64,000 nucleotides of DNA from Desulfopila inferna (GTDB lineage Bacteria; Desulfobacterota; Desulfobulbia; Desulfobulbales; Desulfocapsaceae): contig NZ_JAFFQE010000002.1 of NCBI RefSeq assembly GCF_016919005.1, positions 868,001-932,000 on the forward strand, in the 5' to 3' direction. Numbering within the stretch: the first letter of the stretch is position 1; each line of letters starts with the position of its first letter. Below, one piece after another: positions 17,070-26,585 of this stretch. The position numbers and the translations under genes are program-made. The notes under the pieces were generated by a model. That model saw only the letters and a program-made list of their open reading frames with translations. It did no database searches and was not told the origin of the DNA.

Positions 17070-17705
17070 ATGCCCGGAAGCATAGAATCATTTGTGAAAA
17101 AATTGCAGGCCGAAGGTGTTGACGCCGGCAAGGAAGCCGCTGAGAAAATTATAGAGGATGCAAGAAACGAGGCGGGAAAAATAATCGCCAGTGCTGAAGC
17201 CGAGGCGGAACGAATTGCCGCCAAAGCCAAAAATGACGCAGACAGCTATTTTTCCCGAATGCAAACCGAGCTGGAATTCGCCGTACGTGATTCAATTCTG
17301 AAACTTCGTGAGACCATAACCCAAATACTCTCCTCAACACTTACCCGAAAAATCGACAAACATCTATCCAATCCGGATTATCTCGTCAGGATCATAAAGG
17401 AAGTTATTATCGCGTATGCCAAATCCGATGCGGCACAACAGGCCTGCATGGAAATTAACATTTCAGATACGATGGATGATGAATTCAAAAACAGCCTCAT
17501 CAAGGACATTTTGCAGAATATCGACCAGGAACACGAGAGGATAAAGTTTCAAGCCACGCTTTCCAAAGCGGGGTTCGAATATACTATCGATGGCGCGACT
17601 GTTGAGGTGAGCCCCGAATCCGTGGCGGAACTGATTTCGGAAATGGTCGGCCCTGTTCTTCAGGAAATGATCGACAGGGTTGTTGATGACAGTGAAAAAG
17701 CATGA
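17070..17705 (+). CDS. atpE: V-type ATPase subunit E (peripheral stalk)
   Basis: A 211-residue protein of the V/A-type ATPase E family. A long N-terminal amphipathic helix rich in Ala, Glu and Lys (about residues 10-75: AEKIIEDARNEAGKIIASAE) forms the peripheral stalk. A C-terminal domain (about 100-205) binds the top of the catalytic head. GAGGAAA lies just before the ATG. It is the first gene of a seven-gene operon with very short gaps. The order E, DUF2764, A, B, D, I, K is that known from chlamydiae and spirochaetes and differs from the archaeal/Thermus order. Confidence 0.9.
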   Translation: MPGSIESFVKKLQAEGVDAGKEAAEKIIEDARNEAGKIIASAEAEAERIAAKAKNDADSYFSRMQTELEFAVRDSILKLRETITQILSSTLTRKIDKHLSNPDYLVRIIKEVIIAYAKSDAAQQACMEINISDTMDDEFKNSLIKDILQNIDQEHERIKFQATLSKAGFEYTIDGATVEVSPESVAELISEMVGPVLQEMIDRVVDDSEKA

Positions 17706-17715
17706 AAAGAAAAAA

Positions 17716-18426
17716 ATGAAGCGATATTTTTATCTTTTATGTGTTCTTCCCGGACTAAAAAAAATCGATGATCCGCCGCCTGTCACCCAAAAAGAGTTAT
17801 TGGCCGTGGTGGAAAAATCCCAGGGACCATTGGAGATCGTTCGTTCGCTTCTGTTAAATCATGACCTTCTTCAGCGGGATGCGGTCATTGCCGGTGAAAT
17901 TGAGCCTGAACAAACAGACTTGGTCGTTCTTTCTCTCAAACAGGCCAAATCGGAACCCCCCCTGCCGGAGCTTCCGGTTTCCATGCGGGAAGTTGAAAAT
18001 GAATCCGGGAGTAATGTGAGCGCGGCTGATCCTGTCTGGCAACGCTATTTTCATCATGTGTCAAGAACCGCTAAAATGAACCACTCACATTTTCTGAAGT
18101 TCTGGGTGCAATTCGAGGTGGGGCTCCGTAATGCCCTGGCCAGGGAGAGGGCCACAGCCCTGCAACTCGATCCGCAACTGTATCTGGTGGCACCGGAATT
18201 GGAAGATGGAGCCATGACATTTGAAACCATTCTGGCCGAGTGGAAAGATGCATCGAATCCTTTGCAGGGCATGGAGGTCTTGGACAGAGCGCGCTGGAAT
18301 CGGCTGACCGAACACGAACGATGGTATAGTTTCAGCAGCGACGAACTCGCTGCATATACGGCCAAACTGATGATTCTCCACAGATGGCGGCGGATTGCCG
18401 GAAATAATCATAAAGACAACCGATAA
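17716..18426 (+). CDS. DUF2764 family protein, V-ATPase operon member
   Basis: A 236-residue protein that begins MKRYFYLLCVLPGLKK, typical of DUF2764 proteins encoded between E and A in bacterial V-ATPase operons of the chlamydia/spirochaete type. It contains a helical C-terminal region with FHHVSRTAKMNHSHFLKFWVQFEVGLRNALAR. The operon has no gene for the usual central-stalk adaptor C, and DUF2764 proteins have been thought to fill that place; this remains inference. I took the ATG at 17716, 10 bases after the E stop, because it gives the family N-terminus. The ribosome site (GAAAAG) is weak. Confidence 0.8.
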   Translation: MKRYFYLLCVLPGLKKIDDPPPVTQKELLAVVEKSQGPLEIVRSLLLNHDLLQRDAVIAGEIEPEQTDLVVLSLKQAKSEPPLPELPVSMREVENESGSNVSAADPVWQRYFHHVSRTAKMNHSHFLKFWVQFEVGLRNALARERATALQLDPQLYLVAPELEDGAMTFETILAEWKDASNPLQGMEVLDRARWNRLTEHERWYSFSSDELAAYTAKLMILHRWRRIAGNNHKDNR

Positions 18427-18427
18427 C

Positions 18428-20461
18428 ATGGGAACAGAAAGTGTGGAAGGACAAATTGTTTCCGTATACGGAAACATGGTCGTTGCCGAGACCACCGGAC
18501 GGGTCGTCAAAAATGCCATTGCCTACTGCAACCGTTCCGATGGAGCCAGACTCCTGGGTGAGATTATTCGGGTGCGCGGCAACATGGCAGATCTTCAGGT
18601 TTTCGAAGAGACCAGAGGACTGCGGGTCGGGGATATTGTCGATTTTCAGGAAACAATGGTATCCGCGGTCTTGGGACCGGGTCTTCTGGGACAGATATAC
18701 GACGGACTTCAAAATCCTCTGCCGCGGTATGCGGAAAAAACGGGTTATTTTCTCACACCCGGCACCTCATTATATCCGTTGGATATCGAGCGGAAATGGG
18801 AATGGAAGCCTTGCGTAAAAGCCGGCGATACGGTTTTTGCCGGTGATTCACTTGGGACCGTTCCCGAAAGGATTTTCCAACACCCCATCATGGTGCCTTT
18901 CAGTTGGGCGGGGGAACTGGAAGTGGAATGGATCGCCGGGGCAGGAGAACACACCATTGAGGAAAAAATCGCCACACTGACCGACATGGAAGGGAAGCGA
19001 CAAGATGTCAAAATGCGACAGGATTGGCCGGTCAAACGTCCTTTATGTTTTGCCCGGGAACGCCTGATGCCTTCGGAGCCACTGGTCACCCGCATACGCA
19101 TCATCGATTCCATGTATCCTGTTTCCCTTGGTGGAACCTATTGTATTCCAGGCCCATTCGGCGCCGGCAAAACCGTGCTTCAACAGATCACCTCCCGGCA
19201 TGCGGAAATCGATATTGTCGTTTTTACAGCATGTGGGGAGCGTGCCGGGGAAATTGTGGACACGATCCGTGAATTTCCCGAACTGAATGATCCCTGTACG
19301 GGTCGGAGCCTGATGGAAAGGACTATCATTGTCTGTAATACTTCCGCAATGCCGGTGGCGGCCAGGGAAGCCTCCGTATATACCGGTATCACGCTGGCTG
19401 AATATTACCGCCAGGCCGGTTTACATGTTCTACTCTTGGCGGATTCCACAAGCCGTTGGGCCCAGGCACTGAGAGAACTATCCGGGAGGTTGGAGGAAAT
19501 TCCTGGGGAGGAAGCATTCCCAGCATACCTGGAAAGCCGGATTGCCGGATTTTACGAACGTGCCGGCATGATTCGCCTCAGAAACGGGAAAGAGGCCTCT
19601 GTGACCATCGGTGGAACCGTCAGCCCGGCAGGGGGCAACTTCGATGAACCCGTCACCCAGGCGACGCTGAAAGTGGTGGGTGCATTTCATGCACTTAGCC
19701 GTGAACGAAGTGATGCACGACGTTATCCGACCATAGATCCCCTGGAGAGCTGGAGTAAATACCCCGGCATTATTGGACCGGAAAAAGCTCGACCGACTCG
19801 CTCCCTGCTCCGGCGGGGTGATGAGATTCGACAAATGATGACCGTCGTGGGAGAAGAAGGGACAAGCGTCAAGGACTTTACCATCCTACTCAAAAGTGAA
19901 TTCGTCGACTCCTCCTATCTGCAACAGAACGCCTTTGACGATGTTGACGGGGCAACTTCCCGCGAGAGGCAGCAGTTCGTTTTTGAAAAGATACTTGAAG
20001 TAATCAACCTTGATTTCGCTTTCGAGGAAAAAGATGAAGCAAGAACCATCATGATGAGAATCGGAAATCTTTTCAGGGACTGGAACTACGCGCCATGGGA
20101 TCCGGATGTTGTCGAGGCGGTTGAAAACAGGCCACAAGATGACCATTCCGGTCACATAAAGGAAAATGGGGGTAGGGCTGACAAAACGGAAAAGGATCAG
20201 GAAAAGAACAGGCATATTGTTCAACATCAGGGCCGTAAATATGATCGGGGCGAATTCGGCAAAATTCTCAAAAAGATAAATGATTTTATCAAAAACACCG
20301 GCAGGATGCAGAGTGGAAAAGGGGAAGAGGCTATTGACTGGCCGTCCAGCCACCGCTTTGAAATGGCCAAGACCATGAAAACCGATGAGAGGCCCAGGAG
20401 CAGGCAAACACTTTCGGGAAGAACCGAGGGTGAAGAAAATAATCGTTCATCGAAGCAATGA
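18428..20461 (+). CDS. atpA: V-type ATPase catalytic subunit A with unusual C-terminal extension
   Basis: A 677-residue catalytic subunit that hydrolyses or makes ATP in the V1 head. The N-terminal barrel, the non-homologous region (about 110-200) and the nucleotide-binding domain are all present. The Walker A motif is GPFGAGKT (242-249); most V-type A subunits have Ser at the fifth position. The Walker B-like LLLADSTSRWA and the arginine-containing C-terminal domain follow. Members usually end near residue 580-600. Here about 110 extra hydrophilic residues follow WDPDVVEAVEN (from about 568), rich in Lys, Glu and Arg. The ATG lies one base after the DUF2764 stop. Confidence 0.9.
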   Translation: MGTESVEGQIVSVYGNMVVAETTGRVVKNAIAYCNRSDGARLLGEIIRVRGNMADLQVFEETRGLRVGDIVDFQETMVSAVLGPGLLGQIYDGLQNPLPRYAEKTGYFLTPGTSLYPLDIERKWEWKPCVKAGDTVFAGDSLGTVPERIFQHPIMVPFSWAGELEVEWIAGAGEHTIEEKIATLTDMEGKRQDVKMRQDWPVKRPLCFARERLMPSEPLVTRIRIIDSMYPVSLGGTYCIPGPFGAGKTVLQQITSRHAEIDIVVFTACGERAGEIVDTIREFPELNDPCTGRSLMERTIIVCNTSAMPVAAREASVYTGITLAEYYRQAGLHVLLLADSTSRWAQALRELSGRLEEIPGEEAFPAYLESRIAGFYERAGMIRLRNGKEASVTIGGTVSPAGGNFDEPVTQATLKVVGAFHALSRERSDARRYPTIDPLESWSKYPGIIGPEKARPTRSLLRRGDEIRQMMTVVGEEGTSVKDFTILLKSEFVDSSYLQQNAFDDVDGATSRERQQFVFEKILEVINLDFAFEEKDEARTIMMRIGNLFRDWNYAPWDPDVVEAVENRPQDDHSGHIKENGGRADKTEKDQEKNRHIVQHQGRKYDRGEFGKILKKINDFIKNTGRMQSGKGEEAIDWPSSHRFEMAKTMKTDERPRSRQTLSGRTEGEENNRSSKQ

Positions 20462-20470
20462 GATCATACC

Positions 20471-21817
20471 GTGAAAAAGATATTTGATAAAATCACCCGC
20501 ATTGCCGGAAACGTGGCGACTGTTAAGGCAAAAGGTGTGGGATATGAAGATCTCGCTGTGATCACCACGGCTTTTGGTCCGTCCCTGGCCCAGGTGATCC
20601 GGCTGGATCATGACGAGGTCAGTCTTCAGATTTTTGCCGGGACTGAAGGCATTTCCAATGGTGACCGTGTTCATTTTCTGGGGCACCCCATGCAGGTGTT
20701 GTTCACAGATGCGATGTTTGGCCGGGTTTTTAACGGATCAGGCAAACCTCGCGACAAACGGCCGGGGATCGAGAGCGTGAAAGTGGAAATCGGTTCCCCC
20801 GCCGTAAACCCGGTCAAAAGACGGCGTCCCAATAAAATGATCCACACGGGTATTCCCATGATCGATGTTTTCAATACCCTGGTGGAATCGCAAAAGCTGC
20901 CCATTTTTTCGGTTGCCGGCGAGCCGTATAACGAATTGCTGGGCCGGGTAGGCCTCCAGGCGGATGCGGACATTATTGTTCTTGGTGGCATGGGGCTGAG
21001 GCATGATGACTATTTGAAATTACGTCGGTTGTTTGAAGAAAGCGGCGTTCTGGGAAAGACCATCATGTTCATTCACACCGCCGCTGATCCTGTTGTCGAA
21101 TGTTTAATGGTTCCGGACCTTTGTCTGGCTGTTGGAGAGCAGTTTGCTCTCCGGGGGAAAAGAGTGTTGACCTTGCTGACCGATATGACCGCCTTTGCGG
21201 ATTCGCTGAAGGAAATCGCCGTCACCATGGAACAGGTTCCTTCCAACCGGGGATATCCGGGAGACCTTTATACGCAGATGGCCAGACGATATGAGAAGGC
21301 CGTTGATTTTGACAATGCCGGTTCCATGACGGTGCTTGCCTGTGTTACCATGCCCGGTGATGATGTAACCCACCCGATACCCGATAATACGGGGTATATC
21401 ACCGAAGGGCAAATCTACCTGCGAAATCATCGCATCGAACCATTCGGTTCATTATCACGCCTTAAACAGCTGGTGAACGGTAAAACCCGTGACGATCACC
21501 GGGCAATCATGGATGCCTGTATTCAACTCTATGCCCAATGTGATGACAGTCGAGAAAAGAAAGAGATGGGTTTCGAAATGACCCCATGGGATCAAAAGCT
21601 GCTGAAATACGGTAATATTTTTGAACAACAGATTACGGATCTCAGTGTCAACGTCCCACTTTTTGACGCCTTGGACAGATGCTGGGAAATTCTTGCACAA
21701 TGCTTTGAACCCGAAGAAACGGGAATCCGGCAAGCCGTTTATCAAAAACACTGGCCGAGGGAAATCTCTGCGGCAGCATCTTCGGATCACGTAACCGATC
21801 ATCAAGGATTGCAATAA
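20471..21817 (+). CDS. atpB: V-type ATPase subunit B (non-catalytic)
   Basis: A 448-residue subunit that alternates with A in the V1 head. It keeps the family's features: N-terminal beta-barrel ([24 protein letters not shown]), [35 protein letters not shown] in place of a Walker A loop, and [35 protein letters not shown] further on. No P-loop is expected in B, and none is present. Length is normal. It starts with GTG nine bases after the A stop, with only a weak ribosome site, so coupled translation with A is likely. Confidence 0.95.
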   Translation: MKKIFDKITRIAGNVATVKAKGVGYEDLAVITTAFGPSLAQVIRLDHDEVSLQIFAGTEGISNGDRVHFLGHPMQVLFTDAMFGRVFNGSGKPRDKRPGIESVKVEIGSPAVNPVKRRRPNKMIHTGIPMIDVFNTLVESQKLPIFSVAGEPYNELLGRVGLQADADIIVLGGMGLRHDDYLKLRRLFEESGVLGKTIMFIHTAADPVVECLMVPDLCLAVGEQFALRGKRVLTLLTDMTAFADSLKEIAVTMEQVPSNRGYPGDLYTQMARRYEKAVDFDNAGSMTVLACVTMPGDDVTHPIPDNTGYITEGQIYLRNHRIEPFGSLSRLKQLVNGKTRDDHRAIMDACIQLYAQCDDSREKKEMGFEMTPWDQKLLKYGNIFEQQITDLSVNVPLFDALDRCWEILAQCFEPEETGIRQAVYQKHWPREISAAASSDHVTDHQGLQ

Positions 21818-21875
21818 ATTCAATAACCTGAGACGTGTAAGTGTTCCAAGGTGACAATCAGTTGGGGTGAGCAAG

Positions 21876-22496
21876 ATGCCGAAGCCGAGAAAAAAAACCA
21901 AACTGACTCGGGCAGAGTTGCGACAACAACGAAGCGCTCTTGAACGTTTCGAAACCTATCTTCCCTTGCTTCAACTCAGAGAGCAGCTGCTGCAATCCGC
22001 AGTCCTTGAGGTCGAGAAAGAGTATCAGGCCCTCAAAGAAACTTTCGATGCCCTGGATACAAAAATTACCACATACAGTGCCGTTTTTAAAGACATTTCC
22101 GGAGTCAATGCAGACGCCTTGTCGGAACCGGAAGATATAAAGACCGTGCTGACCAATATCGCTGGTATAAAAGTGCCGGAATTTATATCCGCCGTATTTC
22201 CGAAGGCCGAATACAGCCTGTTCGCCACTGCTTCCTGGGTTGACCAGGCATTATCGGACCAACGTGAGAAAAAATTGAGTGGCTTACAACTTGAAATTCT
22301 GGAAACCAGACTCTCCACGCTTAGGGCAGAGTTAAAAAAAGTAGTGCAACGGGTCAATGTGTTTGAAAAAATAATCATCCCGGAATCTAAAGAGAACATC
22401 AGGCGCATTCGAATAGCACTGAGTGATAGAATGACCGCCGCCGTAGCCCGAGCAAAGATTGCCAAAGAAAAAACCCAGGAACGGAAAAAAAGCTGA
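21876..22496 (+). CDS. atpD: V-type ATPase subunit D (central rotor shaft)
   Basis: A 206-residue coiled-coil protein. It has KPRKKTKLTRAELRQQRSALERFETYLPLL at the N-terminus, and a matching C-terminal helix (RRIRIALSDRMTAAVARAKIAK) that pairs with it to form the rotor shaft inside the A3B3 head. GGGG lies 10 bases before the ATG at 21876; a GTG nine bases earlier would sit on the ribosome site. The middle part (about 70-130) is the variable globular domain. No F subunit gene is found in the operon, as in chlamydial and spirochaete systems. Confidence 0.9.
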   Translation: MPKPRKKTKLTRAELRQQRSALERFETYLPLLQLREQLLQSAVLEVEKEYQALKETFDALDTKITTYSAVFKDISGVNADALSEPEDIKTVLTNIAGIKVPEFISAVFPKAEYSLFATASWVDQALSDQREKKLSGLQLEILETRLSTLRAELKKVVQRVNVFEKIIIPESKENIRRIRIALSDRMTAAVARAKIAKEKTQERKKS

Positions 22497-22511
22497 CTTG
22501 GGGGGATCCGC

Positions 22512-24419
22512 ATGATCGTAAAAATGTCCAAAGTCTTCATCGCAACCCGCATAGCCGACAGAGACAGGATATTGAATCTGCTGGGCAAAATGAACATCAT
22601 GCATCTGGAGCCTGTCCATCCGGAAGATACCCTTGCTGACGAAAGCACCATCAAATCGTTTAACGACCTCTCTCTTGCGGTGCAAATCCTGTCGTCTTTC
22701 AAGCCATCCGGCGCCGCATTTTTCCAAAATCCAGTTGCTGCCGCACGAGAGGCCATCGGCCTCCATAGGTCCATATCGGAAAATCGACATCGTCTTCTCG
22801 AATTACATCAGAGGATCAGGGAACTGGAAATCTGGGGCAATGTCAGTTTGAGTCAACTTGCGGATCTTCTCAACAACGGCGTCGAGGTTGAGTTTTACAC
22901 ACTTTCTCGGAAAAAAGCAGATAATATCCGGGCCGAATGTGTTGAAATTCTAAGCACCTTGCCCGGGGAAAAATTGCTGGTGGCTATTGTTGACCGACGC
23001 GGCCAACTCAAAATGCCGGAGGAGGCTGAAGCTTTACCGTTTCCGTCGAGGGATCGACCATCGTGTCTTGCCGAGGCCCAAAAGATCGAAATCGAATTAC
23101 AACAAAGCTATGATCGCCTGTCGCAGCTTGCCGCCCTGGCCGTGGCCATGCGGAAGGAACAGACACGTCTGGCCGGAGAGATCACGTATGTCAAGGCGCA
23201 ACGAAGCGGAATGAGCCAGGGGAAAATCTTTGCTCTCCAGGGATGGTTGCCGGCGGAAAAAGCCGATACAATCGAATCGCACCTGGCCGGGAGTAATTTA
23301 TATGCTGCTGTCCGCATAATGCCGGTGGGAGCGGACGATATGCCTCCCACTTTAATTCACTATCCTTCCTGGACAAAGCCGATCAAGGGTTTCTTCGACA
23401 TACTCGGCATTCTGCCCGGATATCGTGAGATCGACCTTTCTCCTTCTTTTATGCTGGCGATGCCGGTTTTTACGGCGATGCTGATCGGTGATGCGGGTTA
23501 CGGCCTGTTGATTTTTCTTGCCGGTCTGTTTTTCCGCAACAGGATAGTGCATGCCGCGGGCAAGTCTGCAACACAACTCATGATGGTGTTCGGTTTGGCA
23601 ACCTTGACGTGGGGCATACTCACCGCCAACTATTTTGGGATTACACCGGAGACCTTGTGGAAGGCAGGAGAGTATGGCCAATTTCCCGGAACAGATGTCC
23701 CTGTTGATCATAAGGCCTTTTGGCAAAGTTCTGGAATCTGCAGCCTGATCGCAGGAATAATGAGCGAGGTTGGTATCCTCTGGAGAGAGGACCCGAGTGC
23801 GGCAAGGTTTATAGTCATGAAGGTTTCTCTCGTTGTGGGGTGTCTTCATCTGTTCCTGGCGCGGCTTCGGAGAATGGTGGCCCTTTTCCCCGACCAGCGG
23901 GCTTTGGCCGAGATCGGATGGCTCATCATCATCGCCGATATGCTGGTTGTCACATGGTACCTGCTGTTTATCGGGGTGGAACATACTCCGATGGCTGTAT
24001 GGTTGTTTCTCGGGGGGGGGATGTTCATTGCCGCGTGTTTCGGAAAGCCGGATAAAAACCCGGCAAAGCGGTTTCTGGTGGGAGTATTTTCCGCAATACT
24101 TCCCCTTTTAAACACCTTCACCGATACAATGAGCTATCTCCGTCTTTTTGCCGTCGGGCTTTCCAGCTATTATATTTCTTCGGCTTTTAACGCCATGGGA
24201 TTGCAGATTGCGGAAGCGGCAACATGGTTTGCCGCGGTACCCATATTGATTCTCGGCCATGGACTCAATATCGCGCTTGTAACCATTGCCATCTTTGCCC
24301 ATGGTATTCGATTGAATATACTGGAATTTTCAAATCATGCCGGTGTCCAATGGGACGGGTATCCCTATCGCCCCTTTGCCATCAATCAACGATCTGCTTT
24401 CGGAGAGGATATACAATGA
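22512..24419 (+). CDS. atpI: V-type ATPase subunit I (membrane stator)
   Basis: A 635-residue stator. The N-terminal half (1-about 300) is soluble and helical and attaches to the E stalk. The C-terminal half has about seven membrane segments. The ion half-channel region contains the conserved NTFTDTMSYLRLFAVGLSSY and the late helix with GHGLNIALVTIAIFAHGIRLNILEF. The Arg in SYLRLFA is the family's essential charge facing the rotor. GGGGGA lies before the ATG, and the stop overlaps the K start (ATGA). Confidence 0.95.
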   Translation: MIVKMSKVFIATRIADRDRILNLLGKMNIMHLEPVHPEDTLADESTIKSFNDLSLAVQILSSFKPSGAAFFQNPVAAAREAIGLHRSISENRHRLLELHQRIRELEIWGNVSLSQLADLLNNGVEVEFYTLSRKKADNIRAECVEILSTLPGEKLLVAIVDRRGQLKMPEEAEALPFPSRDRPSCLAEAQKIEIELQQSYDRLSQLAALAVAMRKEQTRLAGEITYVKAQRSGMSQGKIFALQGWLPAEKADTIESHLAGSNLYAAVRIMPVGADDMPPTLIHYPSWTKPIKGFFDILGILPGYREIDLSPSFMLAMPVFTAMLIGDAGYGLLIFLAGLFFRNRIVHAAGKSATQLMMVFGLATLTWGILTANYFGITPETLWKAGEYGQFPGTDVPVDHKAFWQSSGICSLIAGIMSEVGILWREDPSAARFIVMKVSLVVGCLHLFLARLRRMVALFPDQRALAEIGWLIIIADMLVVTWYLLFIGVEHTPMAVWLFLGGGMFIAACFGKPDKNPAKRFLVGVFSAILPLLNTFTDTMSYLRLFAVGLSSYYISSAFNAMGLQIAEAATWFAAVPILILGHGLNIALVTIAIFAHGIRLNILEFSNHAGVQWDGYPYRPFAINQRSAFGEDIQ

Positions 24420-24883
24420 CAATCATCGAATTTATCGGGCAACTATCAATCGGATTGGTCATGATCGGTGCAACCATTGGCAGTGCTGTCGGAATCGGAG
24501 CAGTAGGGCAAGCGGCAGCGGGAGCTTGGGAAAAAGAGGCCAGGGAGGGAAAAGCACTTAATTTTTCATATATTATCCTGATGGGCATGCCTTTGTCCCA
24601 GACCATTTACGGATTCATTCTCGTGCTCGTGGGCCTTACCCCTCTTGTTACGGGAGATAACCCTGTTACCGACGTTCATGCCGGCACACTCCTGGGTGTC
24701 GGGCTTGCAGGGGGATCGGCCGAATTTTTCAGCGCCTGGATGCAAGGGCTGATCGGGGCCGCCGCCTGTCGGGCCTTATCCGAGGGAGGGGGCAAAGGAC
24801 TGGTGTTTATGATCATCGCCATGGGCATCGTGGAAACAATAGGCCTCTTCGGGTTTGTATTTCTGCTTATGGTACTGCCCTAA
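24416..24883 (+). CDS. atpK: V-type ATPase subunit K (rotor proteolipid), probable Na+-binding type
   Basis: A 155-residue proteolipid with four membrane helices (two fused hairpins), the K type of V-ATPases. The ion-carrying acid is Glu140 in helix 4 (GIVETIGLFGF). Helix 2 has PLSQTIYGF (Ser61, Gln62) and helix 3 has Gln110 (WMQGLIGAA). By eye these line up with Thr64, Gln65, Gln110 and Glu139 of the Enterococcus hirae Na+ ring. Sodium coupling is therefore likely but not proven. The ATG at 24416 overlaps the I gene stop by four bases. The gene ends 7 bases from the convergent permease gene. Confidence 0.9.
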   Translation: MTIIEFIGQLSIGLVMIGATIGSAVGIGAVGQAAAGAWEKEAREGKALNFSYIILMGMPLSQTIYGFILVLVGLTPLVTGDNPVTDVHAGTLLGVGLAGGSAEFFSAWMQGLIGAAACRALSEGGGKGLVFMIIAMGIVETIGLFGFVFLLMVLP

Positions 24884-24889
24884 AAAGCA

Positions 24890-24912
24890 CTCAAAATGCA
24901 AGCAGCACAAGG
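24890..24912. repeat. Right copy of the repeat bracketing the V-ATPase operon
   Basis: The last codons and stop of the lactate permease gene. It matches 16870-16892 at 22 of 23 positions in the same orientation. It begins 6 bases after the K subunit stop codon, which places the junction of the two units exactly here. Confidence 0.7.
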
Positions 24913-26585
24913 GTCATGGCTCCGGCGAGCAGACCATAAAGCAGAAAGGGCAGTATGTTTTTGCGCAGGACGATCCCCTCCATACCGAATAAGCCGACGA
25001 CGGCTCCAACCGCCACGATATTGTGGATGCAGATCATATTTCCCATGGCCCCGCCCACCACCTGGGCGGCAATGATGATATCCCGGCGGAAACCAAGTTC
25101 TGTTGCCACTCCCCATTGAAATTCGGCAAAAAGCAAATTGGAGACGGTGTTGGAACCGGTAATGAAAGAACCTACTCCGCCGACAAAGGCTGCCGCAACC
25201 GGCCAGGCGCTGCCGACCAGACCGGCTATGGCCTGGGCCATGGCAATCGGCATGGAGAGATAGGCATGAGGATTCAGTAATTCGTCCTGAATGCCGGTAC
25301 CCCGAAAAATCGAAACGATTGCCACGGCAAAGAGCAATGCAATAGTCGGGTTTTTTATGGCCCTGAATGAGTCTTTCCAGGCCTGGACGGCATGTCCGGC
25401 AGGCATGGCATGCAGCCATACCGTCAGCAGCGCCACCACGGTAAAGGGGAGCAAGCCGGGAAGATAGAGATAGGGAATAGCCGCATCAACCGTTGGAAAG
25501 CCGAGAATATCCACAAAATCAATGGATCTGGCGGAGAGAAAGCCCTTGAGGCCAAATTGCGGAAGACGGGTGAAAACCAGGATCAGACCAATCAGCACAT
25601 AGGGGCTCCAGGCCCGAAGCTGGCTCATATGCTCCTTGGGCAGCTCCAGGCTCTGTGGCGGCAGGATACCGGTCCAGTTCGCTGGCCACTTTTCTGCAGG
25701 TCCGAAGGAAAATGACTGTCTTGGCAGGAAAAATCCGCGTTTCACACCCCAGACAACGATTATCAGGGCCAGAAGGGAGCCGACCAAAGAGGGAAATTCC
25801 GGCCCCACATAACAGGCCAGGAGAAGATAAGGAACCAGGAAGGAACAGGAGGCGAACAGACAGAAGCGCCAGGCCGAAAAGCCCTCACGCCAGCTGCGCC
25901 GTGGCGAGAAGTGGCGGCTGAGAAATCCGCACATGAAGAGCGGCAGCAGCATGATCATCGGCACATGGATCAAGGCCACCAGTCGGCCCACCTGATGATT
26001 GAAGGAGGCCACATCGTTAAAGGGCAACCCGGGGGTACCGGCTTTGACGGCATCGACAACCAGAGGCTGCAGGTATTCAAGTCCGAGAAAAATCGGTGTA
26101 CCCACCGCCGCAAAGGGCACCGGCACAGTATTGAGCACAAGGCAGACCAGGGCAGCTGCAAGCGGAGGAAATCCGAGGAGCATGAGTAATGGAGCCGCCA
26201 AGGCTGCCGGGGTTCCGAAACCGGCTGCACCTTCAATAAAAGCCCCGAAAAGAAAGGCGATGATTACCAGCTGGACCCGCGGGTCGGGCGACAGACGATG
26301 GAAGCCGGCCTGAATTGTCTCCATGCCGCCACTGTACTTGAGGGTGTAGAGCAGAACTATAGCCCCAAAGACAATGATGAGCAGATTAAAGGCGATTACA
26401 AAACCCTGCAGGGTCAGGGCGGCGATATACAGGGGAGTTGTCTTCCAGACCAGAAGAGCTCCTGCCACGGTTGCCAGCCAGGCAACCGGCATGGCGAAGG
26501 TAGCCGGTTTGCGCAGGCCGACCATCAGGAACAAGGCGACCAGGATCGGTACAACGGCAACGATTGCCAGAATTCCATTAGACAT
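24891..26585 (-). CDS. lldP: L-lactate permease (LldP/LctP family)
   Basis: A 564-residue polytopic membrane protein of the lactate permease family (PF02652), importing lactate with H+ (or Na+). About 13-14 hydrophobic segments are seen. Family landmarks include [22 protein letters not shown] and, late in the protein, [17 protein letters not shown] followed by [18 protein letters not shown] chose the ATG at 26585 ([13 protein letters not shown]), with AGAGAG upstream; a longer frame would add 40 polar residues before the first helix. It overlaps the upstream GntR-type regulator gene by 8 bases, so the two form one transcript. Confidence 0.9.
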   Translation of the reverse strand: MSNGILAIVAVVPILVALFLMVGLRKPATFAMPVAWLATVAGALLVWKTTPLYIAALTLQGFVIAFNLLIIVFGAIVLLYTLKYSGGMETIQAGFHRLSPDPRVQLVIIAFLFGAFIEGAAGFGTPAALAAPLLMLLGFPPLAAALVCLVLNTVPVPFAAVGTPIFLGLEYLQPLVVDAVKAGTPGLPFNDVASFNHQVGRLVALIHVPMIMLLPLFMCGFLSRHFSPRRSWREGFSAWRFCLFASCSFLVPYLLLACYVGPEFPSLVGSLLALIIVVWGVKRGFFLPRQSFSFGPAEKWPANWTGILPPQSLELPKEHMSQLRAWSPYVLIGLILVFTRLPQFGLKGFLSARSIDFVDILGFPTVDAAIPYLYLPGLLPFTVVALLTVWLHAMPAGHAVQAWKDSFRAIKNPTIALLFAVAIVSIFRGTGIQDELLNPHAYLSMPIAMAQAIAGLVGSAWPVAAAFVGGVGSFITGSNTVSNLLFAEFQWGVATELGFRRDIIIAAQVVGGAMGNMICIHNIVAVGAVVGLFGMEGIVLRKNILPFLLYGLLAGAMTLVLLAF

